Position numbers and translations under genes: made by a program. Below the pieces are notes generated by a model. It was not told the origin of the DNA. It worked only from the letters and a program-made list of their open reading frames with translations, and did not search any database. From Bacteroides faecalis (GTDB lineage: Bacteria; Bacteroidota; Bacteroidia; Bacteroidales; Bacteroidaceae), in NCBI RefSeq assembly GCF_003865075.1, contig NZ_BHWB01000001.1, positions 558,001-622,000 on the forward strand: 64,000 bases of DNA, in the 5' to 3' direction. Shown piece after piece: positions 35,819 to 44,485 of the stretch (positions are counted from its first letter, which is position 1; each line of letters begins with the position of its first letter).

Positions 35819-35879
35819 AAAAATCCCCTTATTTTTATCCAATTTCTCAAATGAAAAAGGATAAAATAAGGGGATTTTT
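35819..35879. terminator. Bidirectional intrinsic terminator between small lipoprotein gene and secDF
   Basis: A 21-bp stem (35819-35840 with 35859-35879, one bulged T) with an 18-nt loop is flanked by A-runs on the left and T-runs on the right. It can terminate transcription in both directions. Confidence 0.85.
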
Positions 35880-35934
35880 TAAGAGATGCATCAATGAGTA
35901 TTTCCATTGATACTCTCTTTGCTATATATGATTA

Positions 35935-38900
35935 TTAATCTTCTGTAACTTTCTTACCTTTCATCATATTGTATGCGATCGGAGAAGCAATGAACAATGA
36001 AGATAATGTACCGATTACTACACCGAGGATCATTGCAAATGCAAAGCTGCGGATTGAGTCACCACCAAGGATGAAGATACACAACAATACGATCAATGTA
36101 CTCAATGAAGTATTAATAGTACGCGCCAACGTAGTATTCAAAGAATCATTGAATAACTGACGTTTATCACGTTTCGGATACAAACCGAAGAACTCACGTA
36201 CACGGTCGAAAATTACCACTTTGTCATTGATAGAGTAACCGATAGCCGTCAGGATAGCACCGATGAATGTTTGGTCGATCTCCAATGAGAACGGCACGAA
36301 GCCCCACAACAGTGAGTAAGCACCGATAATCATAATAGTATCACAAGTCAATGCGACAATAGAACCTATACTATAAGCAATGTTGCGGAAACGAATCAGG
36401 ATGTAAAGGCCGATTGCGAACAATGCCAGAACAACTGACCAGATAGCACCTGTTTTTATGTCATCTGCGATACTTGGACCAACTTTCTGAGAACTAACGA
36501 TACTACCACCTGTATGATTATCACGATCGATAAAAGTAGCTAAGTTAATATTCTGAGTCAGCAATGGTTTCAGTGTTTCATACAAGAAACTTTCGATTTC
36601 AGAATCGACGTTATTTCCTTCATCATCAATACGGTAGTTGGTACTAATACGTACTGTCTTCTTATCTGTACCGATAGCGATAACACTTACGTTAGCTTCA
36701 CCGAACTTACTTGAAATCAGTTCGCGAACTTGTTCCGGTTCTACCGGGTTTTCGAACTGTACTTTAAAGTTACGTCCACCGGTAAAGTCAATACTTTGGC
36801 TTAAGCCACGGTGTGCGAATGAAGTAATACAAGCAAGGATGATTATACTTACAATGATCAACGCTTTCTTGTTGGTTCCCATGAAGTCGAAGTGAGTATT
36901 TACCAGCAAGTTTTTAGAAATCTTAGAAGTAAATGTCAAATTCAACCACTTGTCTTTACTCATGAAGTGTTCGTAAACCAAACGAGTCATGAACACAGCT
37001 GTAAAGAAGGAAATCAAAATACCGATAATCAAAGTTGTAGCAAAACCACGAATCGGACCTGTACCGAAGTTGAACAGGATGATACCCGTAATAATGGATG
37101 TCAAGTTAGAGTCGAAGATTGCAGAGAAGGCGTTAGAGTAACCGTCAGCAAGTGCTTTCTTAACTCCTTTACCAGCTCGTAACTCTTCTTTTGTACGTTC
37201 GTAGATAAGCACGTTCGCATCCACTGCCATACCCAAAGCCAACACCATACCGGCAATACCTGACATTGTCAATGCCGCTTGGAAGGAAGAAAGGATACCC
37301 AATGTGAAGAAAAAGTTGAGGATTAATGCTCCATTAGCAACCATACCTGGGATAAAGCCATACATGGAACACATATAAATCATCAACAGGATCAGAGCCA
37401 CAACAAATGAGAAAATACCTGCGTTGATAGATTCCTGACCCAATGACGGACCAACAATATCTTCCTGTACGATGTGAGCTGGAGCTGGCATCTTACCAGA
37501 TTTCAATACGTTTGCTAAGTCTTTTGTCTGTTCCGGGGTAAAACTTCCGGAGATTTCAGAACGTCCACCTGTGATTTCCTTATCTACACCCGGTGCAGAA
37601 TATACATAGTTATCAAGTACGATAGCGATGTGTCCTTTTTCGGTAGGGTTTGCTACTTTTTTAGTTAGCTGTGCCCAACGGCGAGCACCATCGTTATTCA
37701 TTGTCATGGTAACAATTGGTTTACCATACTGGCTGAATTCGTCTTTGGCATCAACGATAACATCACCCTCTAATGGAGCTTTACCGTTACGTTCGGTTAA
37801 TCTGATACCATATAATTCAAATGTCTGCTTTTTCTTGTCAAAATCAGCGGCAGCTACACCCCATTTCAGGCTAAGGTCTTTCGGGAGTTGTGCTTTCACT
37901 TCCGGCATAGCCAGATATTTATTGATCTCAGCAGTGTCCTTATAGTTTGCATAGCCAATTACCGGACCTTGGCCGCTGGTGTTCAATTGAAGAATAGCCA
38001 ACAATGGATATTGCTTTTTAACTTCTTCTATATTTGCAGCAGTAGCCTTTTCTGTTTTATCTCCTTTCAGTGCAGCTGCAAGGCTGTCGGCAGCGCTGAC
38101 CGCTTTGGTGCTCGGAGTGGCTGCTGTAAGTTCAGTAGCGGGAATTGTATCAGCAGTGTTTGCAGTTACAGAGTCCGTTGTATTTTTCTGGGTCAGAATA
38201 GTACGAAGTTTAGCATCGGCTGATTGCATGGCCGGAAGTAAATCCTTTGCTATATAAGTTTCCCAGAATTCCAGATTGGCAGAACCTTGGAGAAGTTTTC
38301 TCACACGTTCAGGTTCTTTGATACCTGGAAGTTCCACCATGATACGTCCCATCTTGTCTTCCAAACTTTGGATATTTGGCTGAACAACACCGAAACGGTC
38401 GATACGAGTACGGAGTACGTTGTATGAGTTTTCAACGGCAGCTTTAACTTCTTCTCTCAATACTTTTTCAACTTCTGCATTTGAAGATTTCTGATTGATT
38501 TTGTCTTTCAGCTGTTGAGTTGCGAATAGTTCGGATAATTTTGCATCCGGAGCGGCTTTATGGTATTCTCTGACGAATAGAGTGATGATATCGTCTTGGC
38601 TATTGATAGCTTGTTTAGCGGCTTCAGCCAATGCTTTGTTGAAAACTTCATCCGGCTTATTGTCAGCTAATGCTCTGATAACATCCGGTACAGAAACTTC
38701 AAGGATAACGTTCATACCACCTTTTAGGTCCAAACCTAAACCAATCTCCATCTCACGACATTGTTTCAGCGTCCAGTTACCCAGCCATACCTTCTCATTT
38801 GCGAGAGAATCGAGGTAGTCTTGTTCTACTTGAGCGTCACCTTTCGCAATTTCTTTCGCCTTATTTGCATAATGGCGAGTCACGAAGGAGAAGGAGAGGT

Positions 38901-38961
38901 AGAACACGCATACCAGCGTGAGTAATACCGCAAAAACCTTTACAAATCCTTTGTTTTGCAT
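35935..38961 (-). CDS. secDF: Fused protein translocase subunit SecDF
   Basis: 1008 residues with SecD and SecF fused, as usual in Bacteroidetes. SecD motifs include GLGLDLKGGMNVILEV, the large periplasmic P1 domain, VIGYANYKD, and GMAVDANVLIYERTKEELRAG. The SecF half starts near NKKALIIVSIIILACI, continues with GLSQSIDFTGGRNFKVQF, and ends with IGYSINDKVVIFDRVREFF. About twelve membrane helices are visible. SecDF uses the proton gradient to help exported proteins complete translocation. An alanine/threonine-rich insertion (about residues 235-300) in the P1 region is low complexity. Its leader contains a direct repeat described separately. Confidence 0.96.
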   Translation of the reverse strand: MQNKGFVKVFAVLLTLVCVFYLSFSFVTRHYANKAKEIAKGDAQVEQDYLDSLANEKVWLGNWTLKQCREMEIGLGLDLKGGMNVILEVSVPDVIRALADNKPDEVFNKALAEAAKQAINSQDDIITLFVREYHKAAPDAKLSELFATQQLKDKINQKSSNAEVEKVLREEVKAAVENSYNVLRTRIDRFGVVQPNIQSLEDKMGRIMVELPGIKEPERVRKLLQGSANLEFWETYIAKDLLPAMQSADAKLRTILTQKNTTDSVTANTADTIPATELTAATPSTKAVSAADSLAAALKGDKTEKATAANIEEVKKQYPLLAILQLNTSGQGPVIGYANYKDTAEINKYLAMPEVKAQLPKDLSLKWGVAAADFDKKKQTFELYGIRLTERNGKAPLEGDVIVDAKDEFSQYGKPIVTMTMNNDGARRWAQLTKKVANPTEKGHIAIVLDNYVYSAPGVDKEITGGRSEISGSFTPEQTKDLANVLKSGKMPAPAHIVQEDIVGPSLGQESINAGIFSFVVALILLMIYMCSMYGFIPGMVANGALILNFFFTLGILSSFQAALTMSGIAGMVLALGMAVDANVLIYERTKEELRAGKGVKKALADGYSNAFSAIFDSNLTSIITGIILFNFGTGPIRGFATTLIIGILISFFTAVFMTRLVYEHFMSKDKWLNLTFTSKISKNLLVNTHFDFMGTNKKALIIVSIIILACITSFAHRGLSQSIDFTGGRNFKVQFENPVEPEQVRELISSKFGEANVSVIAIGTDKKTVRISTNYRIDDEGNNVDSEIESFLYETLKPLLTQNINLATFIDRDNHTGGSIVSSQKVGPSIADDIKTGAIWSVVLALFAIGLYILIRFRNIAYSIGSIVALTCDTIMIIGAYSLLWGFVPFSLEIDQTFIGAILTAIGYSINDKVVIFDRVREFFGLYPKRDKRQLFNDSLNTTLARTINTSLSTLIVLLCIFILGGDSIRSFAFAMILGVVIGTLSSLFIASPIAYNMMKGKKVTED

Positions 38962-39125
38962 TTTACTTTTAATTTATGATGATTACTTTTTTAATTTAAT
39001 TTTCGTTTAATTCTGTCGTATACAAGTTTATTTTGCCGTATACAAGGCTGCAAATATAGTTTTTTTTTCACATTCATGTGTTATAAGCTCTCAAATATTT
39101 GATGTTTAAGGGCTTTTTTGCCGAA

Positions 39126-41210
39126 TTATTTCATTCCTCTGTTTTTTAATAGCGGCTCCAGACTGGGCTCTGTCCCACGAAAACTTTTGTAAAGCACCAT
39201 TGGATTTTCACTATCTCCTTTTTCCAATACGTTGTGGCGGAACAGGTCTGCGGTACTTTTATCAAAAATACCATGTTCTTTGAAAGCTTCAAAAGCATCA
39301 TTATCCAATACATTAGCCCAGAGATAGCTATAATATCCGGCTGCATATCCGCCAATGATATGGTTGAAGTAAGTCGTGCGGTAACGCGGTGCGATTTCGG
39401 GGATTAAACCGAGCTTATCCATTGCTTCTTTTTCATAAGAAAGTATATCCAGATTATTTACATCTGTCAAGGTGTGTAAGTTCATGTCGAGGATGGCGGC
39501 TGCAAGTAATTCAGTAGTCATGAATCCCTGATTGAATGTTTTTTGTTCTTGAATTTTTTCAATTATTTCATCGGGGATTATTTCACCGGTCTGGTAATGT
39601 TTTGCATACATTTTCAATACTTCCGGTTCGGTTGCCCAATGTTCGTTGATTTGCGAAGGAAGTTCTACGAAATCACGTACAACATTAGTGCCTGAAGTAC
39701 CTTTATATTCGCATTTAGTCAATAAACCGTGCAATCCATGTCCGAATTCGTGGAACAGTGTTTCTACCTCATCCATCGTTAGTAAAGATGGAGTATTACC
39801 TATGGGTTTTGTAAAACTGGCTACGTTACATACTAATGGACGGATTGATCCTTGCTGTTCACGGTAATTACTCATCCATGCACCGCCACTTTTTCCCGGA
39901 CGAGGAAAATAGTCTACATAGAAAATACCAAGTTGAGATCCGTCTGTATCTTTTACTTCGAAGACTTCTACGTCCGGATGATAAGTTGGAATACCTTTCA
40001 ATTTGTTTAGTGTAATCCCATAGAGCTTGTTTGCTACTGTGAAAGCACCTTCTCTTACGTTCTCCAGCTTAAAATAGGGTTTAGTCTCTTCTTCGGATAA
40101 ATCGTATTTTTCTTTCCGCAGTTTCTCTGTGTAATACCACCAATCCCATGCTTCCAATTTTTCTCCTTTACCTTCTTTGTCCATTATTTTTTGGAGATCG
40201 ATGGCTTCAGCTTTTGCTTTTGGCAGTGCGTAACTCCATAGATTGTTCAAAAGATTCATGACGTTATCGGCATTTTTTGCCATTGTTTCATCCAAAACAA
40301 AATTGGCGTAGCAGTCAAATCCTAATAGATTTGCTTTCTCCAGACGAAGAGAAACAATTTTCCGGATTATTTCTTTGTTGTCATTAGAATCGTTATTGTT
40401 TCCCCTATTAATGTAGGCCTTATATATCTTCTCCCGGAGAGGGCGATTCTCTGAATATTGCAAGAAAGGCAGACGACTGGCATTGTGCAATGTGAATAGC
40501 CATCTATTGGCTTGTCCAGCAGCTTTAGCTTCTTCAGCGGCACTCTGGCGGAACCAATCAGGTAGTCCGGCTAAATCTTCTTCTTTATCCACAAAGAGTT
40601 GGAAGGCATTATTTTCATTCAGTATATTGTTACTGAAAGTGATACCGAATGTAGAAAGTTCTTTGTTGATGTCACGAAGTCGGGCTTGTTTATCAGTATT
40701 GAGGTTGGCTCCGGAGCGTATAAATCCTTTATATGTTTTTTCTAACAAACGTTTCTGTTCGGACGTGAGATTAAGGGATTCTTTTTGTTGATACACAGCG
40801 TTTACACGTTTAAACAACTCTTTGTTTAATGAAATATTGTCTTCGTGTTCAGAGAGTATCGGAGCTAGTTTGATTGAAAGTTCAGTTAGTTGATCGGTGG
40901 TTTCAGCATCTGTCATGTTAAAGAAGATAGCACTGACACGATTGAGTATAGGAGCACTATTATCTAATGCTACTATGGTATTTTCGAAATTGGGCGCTTC
41001 CGTATTTTCGATGATTGCCTCGATACGATGATTTTGTTCTTCAATACCTTTGAAAAAAGCAGGTTCGTAATGTTCTAATTTTATTTTATCGAATGGAGGA
41101 ACTCCATTTTCTGTTTGAAACTCTGTGAGAAAGGGATTGCTTTCTGTTTTTGTAGAACAAGAGTAGATCATACAACTTATTGCTAAAATGGTTAGTGTTT
41201 TTTTTATCAT
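39126..41210 (-). CDS. M3 family zinc metallopeptidase (peptidyl-dipeptidase Dcp-like), lipoprotein
   Basis: 694 residues. The N-terminus (LTILAISCMIYSCSTK) carries a lipobox at Cys20. The thimet-oligopeptidase fold has the zinc motif LFHEFGHGLHGLL with HEFGH, preceded by FYVDYFPRPGKSGGAWMSNY and followed by EFVELPSQINEHW (DFVELPSQINEHW in the protein). Dcp-type enzymes remove C-terminal dipeptides from peptides. The length fits. It is 31 nt or so from the EEP gene upstream, but intergenic spacing and orientation allow cotranscription. Confidence 0.93.
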   Translation of the reverse strand: MIKKTLTILAISCMIYSCSTKTESNPFLTEFQTENGVPPFDKIKLEHYEPAFFKGIEEQNHRIEAIIENTEAPNFENTIVALDNSAPILNRVSAIFFNMTDAETTDQLTELSIKLAPILSEHEDNISLNKELFKRVNAVYQQKESLNLTSEQKRLLEKTYKGFIRSGANLNTDKQARLRDINKELSTFGITFSNNILNENNAFQLFVDKEEDLAGLPDWFRQSAAEEAKAAGQANRWLFTLHNASRLPFLQYSENRPLREKIYKAYINRGNNNDSNDNKEIIRKIVSLRLEKANLLGFDCYANFVLDETMAKNADNVMNLLNNLWSYALPKAKAEAIDLQKIMDKEGKGEKLEAWDWWYYTEKLRKEKYDLSEEETKPYFKLENVREGAFTVANKLYGITLNKLKGIPTYHPDVEVFEVKDTDGSQLGIFYVDYFPRPGKSGGAWMSNYREQQGSIRPLVCNVASFTKPIGNTPSLLTMDEVETLFHEFGHGLHGLLTKCEYKGTSGTNVVRDFVELPSQINEHWATEPEVLKMYAKHYQTGEIIPDEIIEKIQEQKTFNQGFMTTELLAAAILDMNLHTLTDVNNLDILSYEKEAMDKLGLIPEIAPRYRTTYFNHIIGGYAAGYYSYLWANVLDNDAFEAFKEHGIFDKSTADLFRHNVLEKGDSENPMVLYKSFRGTEPSLEPLLKNRGMK

Positions 41211-41240
41211 AATAGGGGATATATTAAAAATCAGTATTTA

Positions 41241-42323
41241 TCATTTGGTTATATAGCACCAGATAGGATAATGGTCTGAATCTTTGATAGAACGGTCTAC
41301 CGTACAGTTATAGGTTTTCAGATTCGGACTAACAAGGATATTATCTATTCGGAAATAAAATTTATTTTGATTGTAGGAGATACCTAATCCTTTGCCGGAT
41401 TGCGTAAAGGCATCATTCAAATGTTGTGTGAGTATCCGATGTGTGTAAGAGATGGAGACATCGTTGAAATCGCCACAAGCAATAATAGTAGGATATTTGC
41501 TTTCAGTGATAGCGTTGGCAACAGAATCAACTTGTGCGGAGCGGATAGATGAAGCTTCTGCTAGTTTCTTGACGAGTTGGCGGAGTCCAGTTTTCACCTT
41601 TTTAGCATTTGGGTCATTAATCATGTCTTCATATATTCCTCTGTCTTCCTTGGTGAGTTTGTTTGATTCCAGGTGATTGTTGATTAGAGTGATGGTGTCC
41701 TTATTCACTTTTAATGTGTATTGTATGGAGCCATTGTAGGAACTTTCATAGTTGATAGGACTTGCTGTGAGTATAGGGAATTTTGAAAAACAAGCAAGTT
41801 GAGAATCACCCGTTCCAGGTCGGCGAATAGAATAATAGGGGTATGCTTTTAAGGCTTTTTTTATATCTTTTTCTGTCACATACTTTTGATTTCCAGAAGC
41901 GTTGTATTCCTGTAAACAAATGATATCTGCACCACTCTCAGACAGGTAGGACAGTATTGGACTTTGTCCGTCCTTCTTTTCCAGATTGTTAAATCCCATT
42001 ACATTGTAGGAGAGAAGTTTAATACTATTCTCCGGTATGGATTTGTCGGTAAAGTTAATAGGTATATAAGTTCGTATCTGCGAATAGCAGATCAGAAAAC
42101 CGATAATTGTCAGAATAGTGTAACGGTAATTAATGATTAACCAAAAAATAACAAAGCCGATATTTATAATTAGAAAAATAGGAAATGTTAGTCCCAAGCA
42201 TGAAGCAAGTGGATGTATTTTCGGATGAAGGTACGGACTATAAGCAGTCAAGATCAACATTCCTACAAAGAATGCGTTGATTGCTAAAATTAAATATGAG
42301 ACAATTTTGCCAAAATGTTTCAT
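41241..42323 (-). CDS. Membrane-anchored endonuclease/exonuclease/phosphatase family protein
   Basis: About 360 residues. Three N-terminal membrane helices (VSYLILAINAFFVGMLIL, LTFPIFLIINIGFVIFWLI, YTILTIIGFLICYSQI) are followed by an EEP catalytic domain: LLSYNVMGFNN, IICLQEYNAS with the metal-binding Glu, LINNHLES, IIACGDFNDVS, and DSDHYPIWCYI with the catalytic Asp-His. Members cleave phosphodiester bonds in nucleic acids or lipids; the substrate here is unknown. A start at 42344 overlaps the rhomboid gene; I chose the ATG at 42323, 4 nt after its stop. It is the last gene of a three-gene run with two rhomboids. Confidence 0.88.
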   Translation of the reverse strand: MKHFGKIVSYLILAINAFFVGMLILTAYSPYLHPKIHPLASCLGLTFPIFLIINIGFVIFWLIINYRYTILTIIGFLICYSQIRTYIPINFTDKSIPENSIKLLSYNVMGFNNLEKKDGQSPILSYLSESGADIICLQEYNASGNQKYVTEKDIKKALKAYPYYSIRRPGTGDSQLACFSKFPILTASPINYESSYNGSIQYTLKVNKDTITLINNHLESNKLTKEDRGIYEDMINDPNAKKVKTGLRQLVKKLAEASSIRSAQVDSVANAITESKYPTIIACGDFNDVSISYTHRILTQHLNDAFTQSGKGLGISYNQNKFYFRIDNILVSPNLKTYNCTVDRSIKDSDHYPIWCYITK

Positions 42324-42327
42324 GTTT

Positions 42328-43230
42328 CTATCTTTTGCTTGCATCAAACAAGCTTTTCTTTTCTTCTGTTGTCAGACTTTCGTAACCGGATTTTTTTAGT
42401 TTTTCCAGTATACGGTCTACTTCTTCTGATTGTGCCTTTTTGCGGGCATTGTAATCATAGTCCTTATCACGCGAAGTTTGGCCGCCATAATGCACTTTCA
42501 TTTTTGGTTTACGCTTCCATGTCTTTTTTTTGAATAAAGACATGAAACTGTCCAGCAATCCATTGATCCATCTGGTTATATCTTTTCCTTTGCTTAGACA
42601 CGCGGCGAACCAAAGTCCGGCAAGAGCACCTCCCAAGTGGGCAATATGTCCTCCTGCATTGCTTGAAGTAATAAATAACAAGTCAGTTCCTATCACAATT
42701 AATGCCAGGTATTTCAGGCGTACTGCGCCAAAAAGGAAAAGTTGTACTCTATAATTGGGTTCCCTGTAAGCGGTAGCTGCTACGATGGCCAATACAGATG
42801 CGGAAGCACCTACTAACGTGGAGCCTGAAAGAGCTTGGCTGAAATAAGGGAATATATTGTAAGCAGCCATATAAAGTAAACCACCACAAACTCCTCCTAG
42901 TATATATAGACCACGTAAATGTTTTGCAGAAAAGAAATAGAGGAATAAGTTTCCAAACCAATATAACCAAAGCATATTGAACAGGATATGCATAAAACCT
43001 GCGTGCATAAACATATAAGTGAAAAGTGACCATGGCTGAAAAATAAACCGGGGAAGGGAAGCCGGTAATGCAAATAGATCAAATATTCCTGTGGCACTTT
43101 GGTTGAACAACTGCAAGGATACACTTATTAATGTACCAATAACAAAGATAGCTACATTGATAAAAATCAGTTGGATGAAGATATTTCCTCTTCTGAATGT
43201 TTCTTTTAGATCAGCTATAATATGTCCCAT
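42328..43230 (-). CDS. Rhomboid family intramembrane serine protease (second of two)
   Basis: 300 residues. The rhomboid core has MHAGFMHILFNMLWLYWFG, the catalytic Ser in LVGASASVLAIVAA and the His in GGHIAHLGGALAGLW, across about six membrane helices. A C-terminal cytoplasmic tail of about 100 residues is basic (KKKTWKRKPKMK) and ends in a helix (DRILEKLKKSGYESLTTEEK) typical of Bacteroidetes members. The start overlaps the end of the first rhomboid gene by 20 nt, indicating translational coupling. Confidence 0.94.
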   Translation of the reverse strand: MGHIIADLKETFRRGNIFIQLIFINVAIFVIGTLISVSLQLFNQSATGIFDLFALPASLPRFIFQPWSLFTYMFMHAGFMHILFNMLWLYWFGNLFLYFFSAKHLRGLYILGGVCGGLLYMAAYNIFPYFSQALSGSTLVGASASVLAIVAATAYREPNYRVQLFLFGAVRLKYLALIVIGTDLLFITSSNAGGHIAHLGGALAGLWFAACLSKGKDITRWINGLLDSFMSLFKKKTWKRKPKMKVHYGGQTSRDKDYDYNARKKAQSEEVDRILEKLKKSGYESLTTEEKKSLFDASKR

Positions 43231-43915
43231 TACCTCTACTTTTTTTTCTCCAATATAAAATTAAGATAAGCCCGAATAACATTCCACCCAAATGGGCGAA
43301 ATGGGCGACATTATCTCCTGCGCTATTGGATAGCCCTGACCATAATTCAATTGCAGCATATCCGATAACAAAAAACTTTGCTTTGATAGGAAAGGGCAAC
43401 GGGAAAATAAACAATCTATTATTGGGATACAACATACCAAATGCAAGCAAGATGGCATATACGGCTCCCGAAGCACCTACAGTAGTCCAATTGTTGAGGT
43501 AACTCTGTACAGTCATATTGGTAATACCTCCTACTAGATTTCTTACAGGAATCATGTCTGATAGCTGTAACTGTGAAAGATCACCGGCTGCATAAGTAGC
43601 AAATTGAACGCCTTCCTGAATAAGCCCTGCACCAATACCACAAGCGATATAATAAAACAAAAAACGTTTAGGTCCCCAAGTTTGTTCGAGAATCGGGCCG
43701 AACATAAATAAGGCGAACATATTAAAAAAGATGTGGAGGAATCCAGCATGCATAAACATATAAGTTATAAGTTGTGCCGGATTGAAATCGCTTGCGAGGA
43801 AAAAATGTAATCCTAGATAATTAGTTAAATCGATGCCGTAGCGTTGGGCAACAATCGTTCCAAAAAATATAAGTATATTGATAATTATCAGGTTTTTAGT
43901 TACAGTTGGCATCAT
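43211..43915 (-). CDS. Rhomboid family intramembrane serine protease (first of two)
   Basis: 234 residues. Motifs are FMHAGFLHIFFNMFALFMFG, VGASGAVYAILLAFG with the catalytic Ser, and HFAHLGGMLFGL with the catalytic His. About six membrane helices are present. Rhomboids cleave substrates within membrane segments. Tandem rhomboids with different L1 loops could form a pair with divergent substrates. A minus-strand TACTTTTG (43946-43953) matches the -7 element upstream. The start may be either of two consecutive ATG codons. Confidence 0.94.
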   Translation of the reverse strand: MMPTVTKNLIIINILIFFGTIVAQRYGIDLTNYLGLHFFLASDFNPAQLITYMFMHAGFLHIFFNMFALFMFGPILEQTWGPKRFLFYYIACGIGAGLIQEGVQFATYAAGDLSQLQLSDMIPVRNLVGGITNMTVQSYLNNWTTVGASGAVYAILLAFGMLYPNNRLFIFPLPFPIKAKFFVIGYAAIELWSGLSNSAGDNVAHFAHLGGMLFGLILILYWRKKSRGNGTYYS

Positions 43916-44036
43916 TTTGATTTCTGATTATTTATAGTTTAAATGCAAAAGTACGAATAAATTCTGTTTTAAAGCATGAAAATGATATCCTATTAGCTCT
44001 TTTTCAATAAATTGCTGCGTTTTTTTGATGTTTTTA

Positions 44037-44067
44037 TTTGATATGTTGTTTTGTTCGTCTATATTTG
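44037..44067 (+). promoter_or_regulatory. Promoter of the HU gene
   Basis: TTTG at 44037-44040 and TATATTTG at 44060-44067 are 19 nt apart, a full consensus match, about 60 nt upstream of the start codon. Confidence 0.75.
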
Positions 44068-44127
44068 TAAGGTACTTGTGAGAAATCTTTTGTGTAACAT
44101 ATATATTAATTAATCATTTTACGTATC

Positions 44128-44400
44128 ATGAATAAGTCTGAACTTATTAGTGCAATGGCTGCTGAAGCTCAAATGAGTAAAGCCGATGCAAAGAGAGCTC
44201 TTGAGGCTTTCATCACTTCAGTTACTAATGCTATGAAAGCTGGTGACAAAGTATCTTTGGTTGGTTTTGGAACTTTCGCTGTTAGTGAAAGAGCTGCAAG
44301 AACCGGTATTAATCCTTCTACAAAGGCAAGTATTACTATTCCTGCTAAGAAAGTAGCTAAATTTAAACCGGGTGCTGAACTGTCTGCAGCTGTTGAATGA
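44128..44400 (+). CDS. HU/IHF-family DNA-binding protein
   Basis: 90 residues, full length. The fold is clear from [48 protein letters not shown] with the beta-arm base, [21 protein letters not shown]. It is a nucleoid protein that bends DNA. The gene has a consensus promoter and an intrinsic terminator, so it is a single cistron. Confidence 0.96.
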   Translation: MNKSELISAMAAEAQMSKADAKRALEAFITSVTNAMKAGDKVSLVGFGTFAVSERAARTGINPSTKASITIPAKKVAKFKPGAELSAAVE

Positions 44401-44427
44401 GATATATAGTTGAAAGAAATTAAAAAG

Positions 44428-44455
44428 AGGAGGCGCATTACGTCTCCTTTTTTTT
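44428..44455 (+). terminator. Intrinsic terminator of the HU gene
   Basis: AGGAGGCG at 44428-44435 pairs with CGTCTCCT at 44441-44448 (one G-T) around a 5-nt loop, followed by a run of T to 44455. The argS -7 element (TATCTTTG at 44457-44464) begins immediately after it. Confidence 0.85.
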
Positions 44456-44485
44456 GTATCTTTGCGCACAAGAAACAACTTGATT

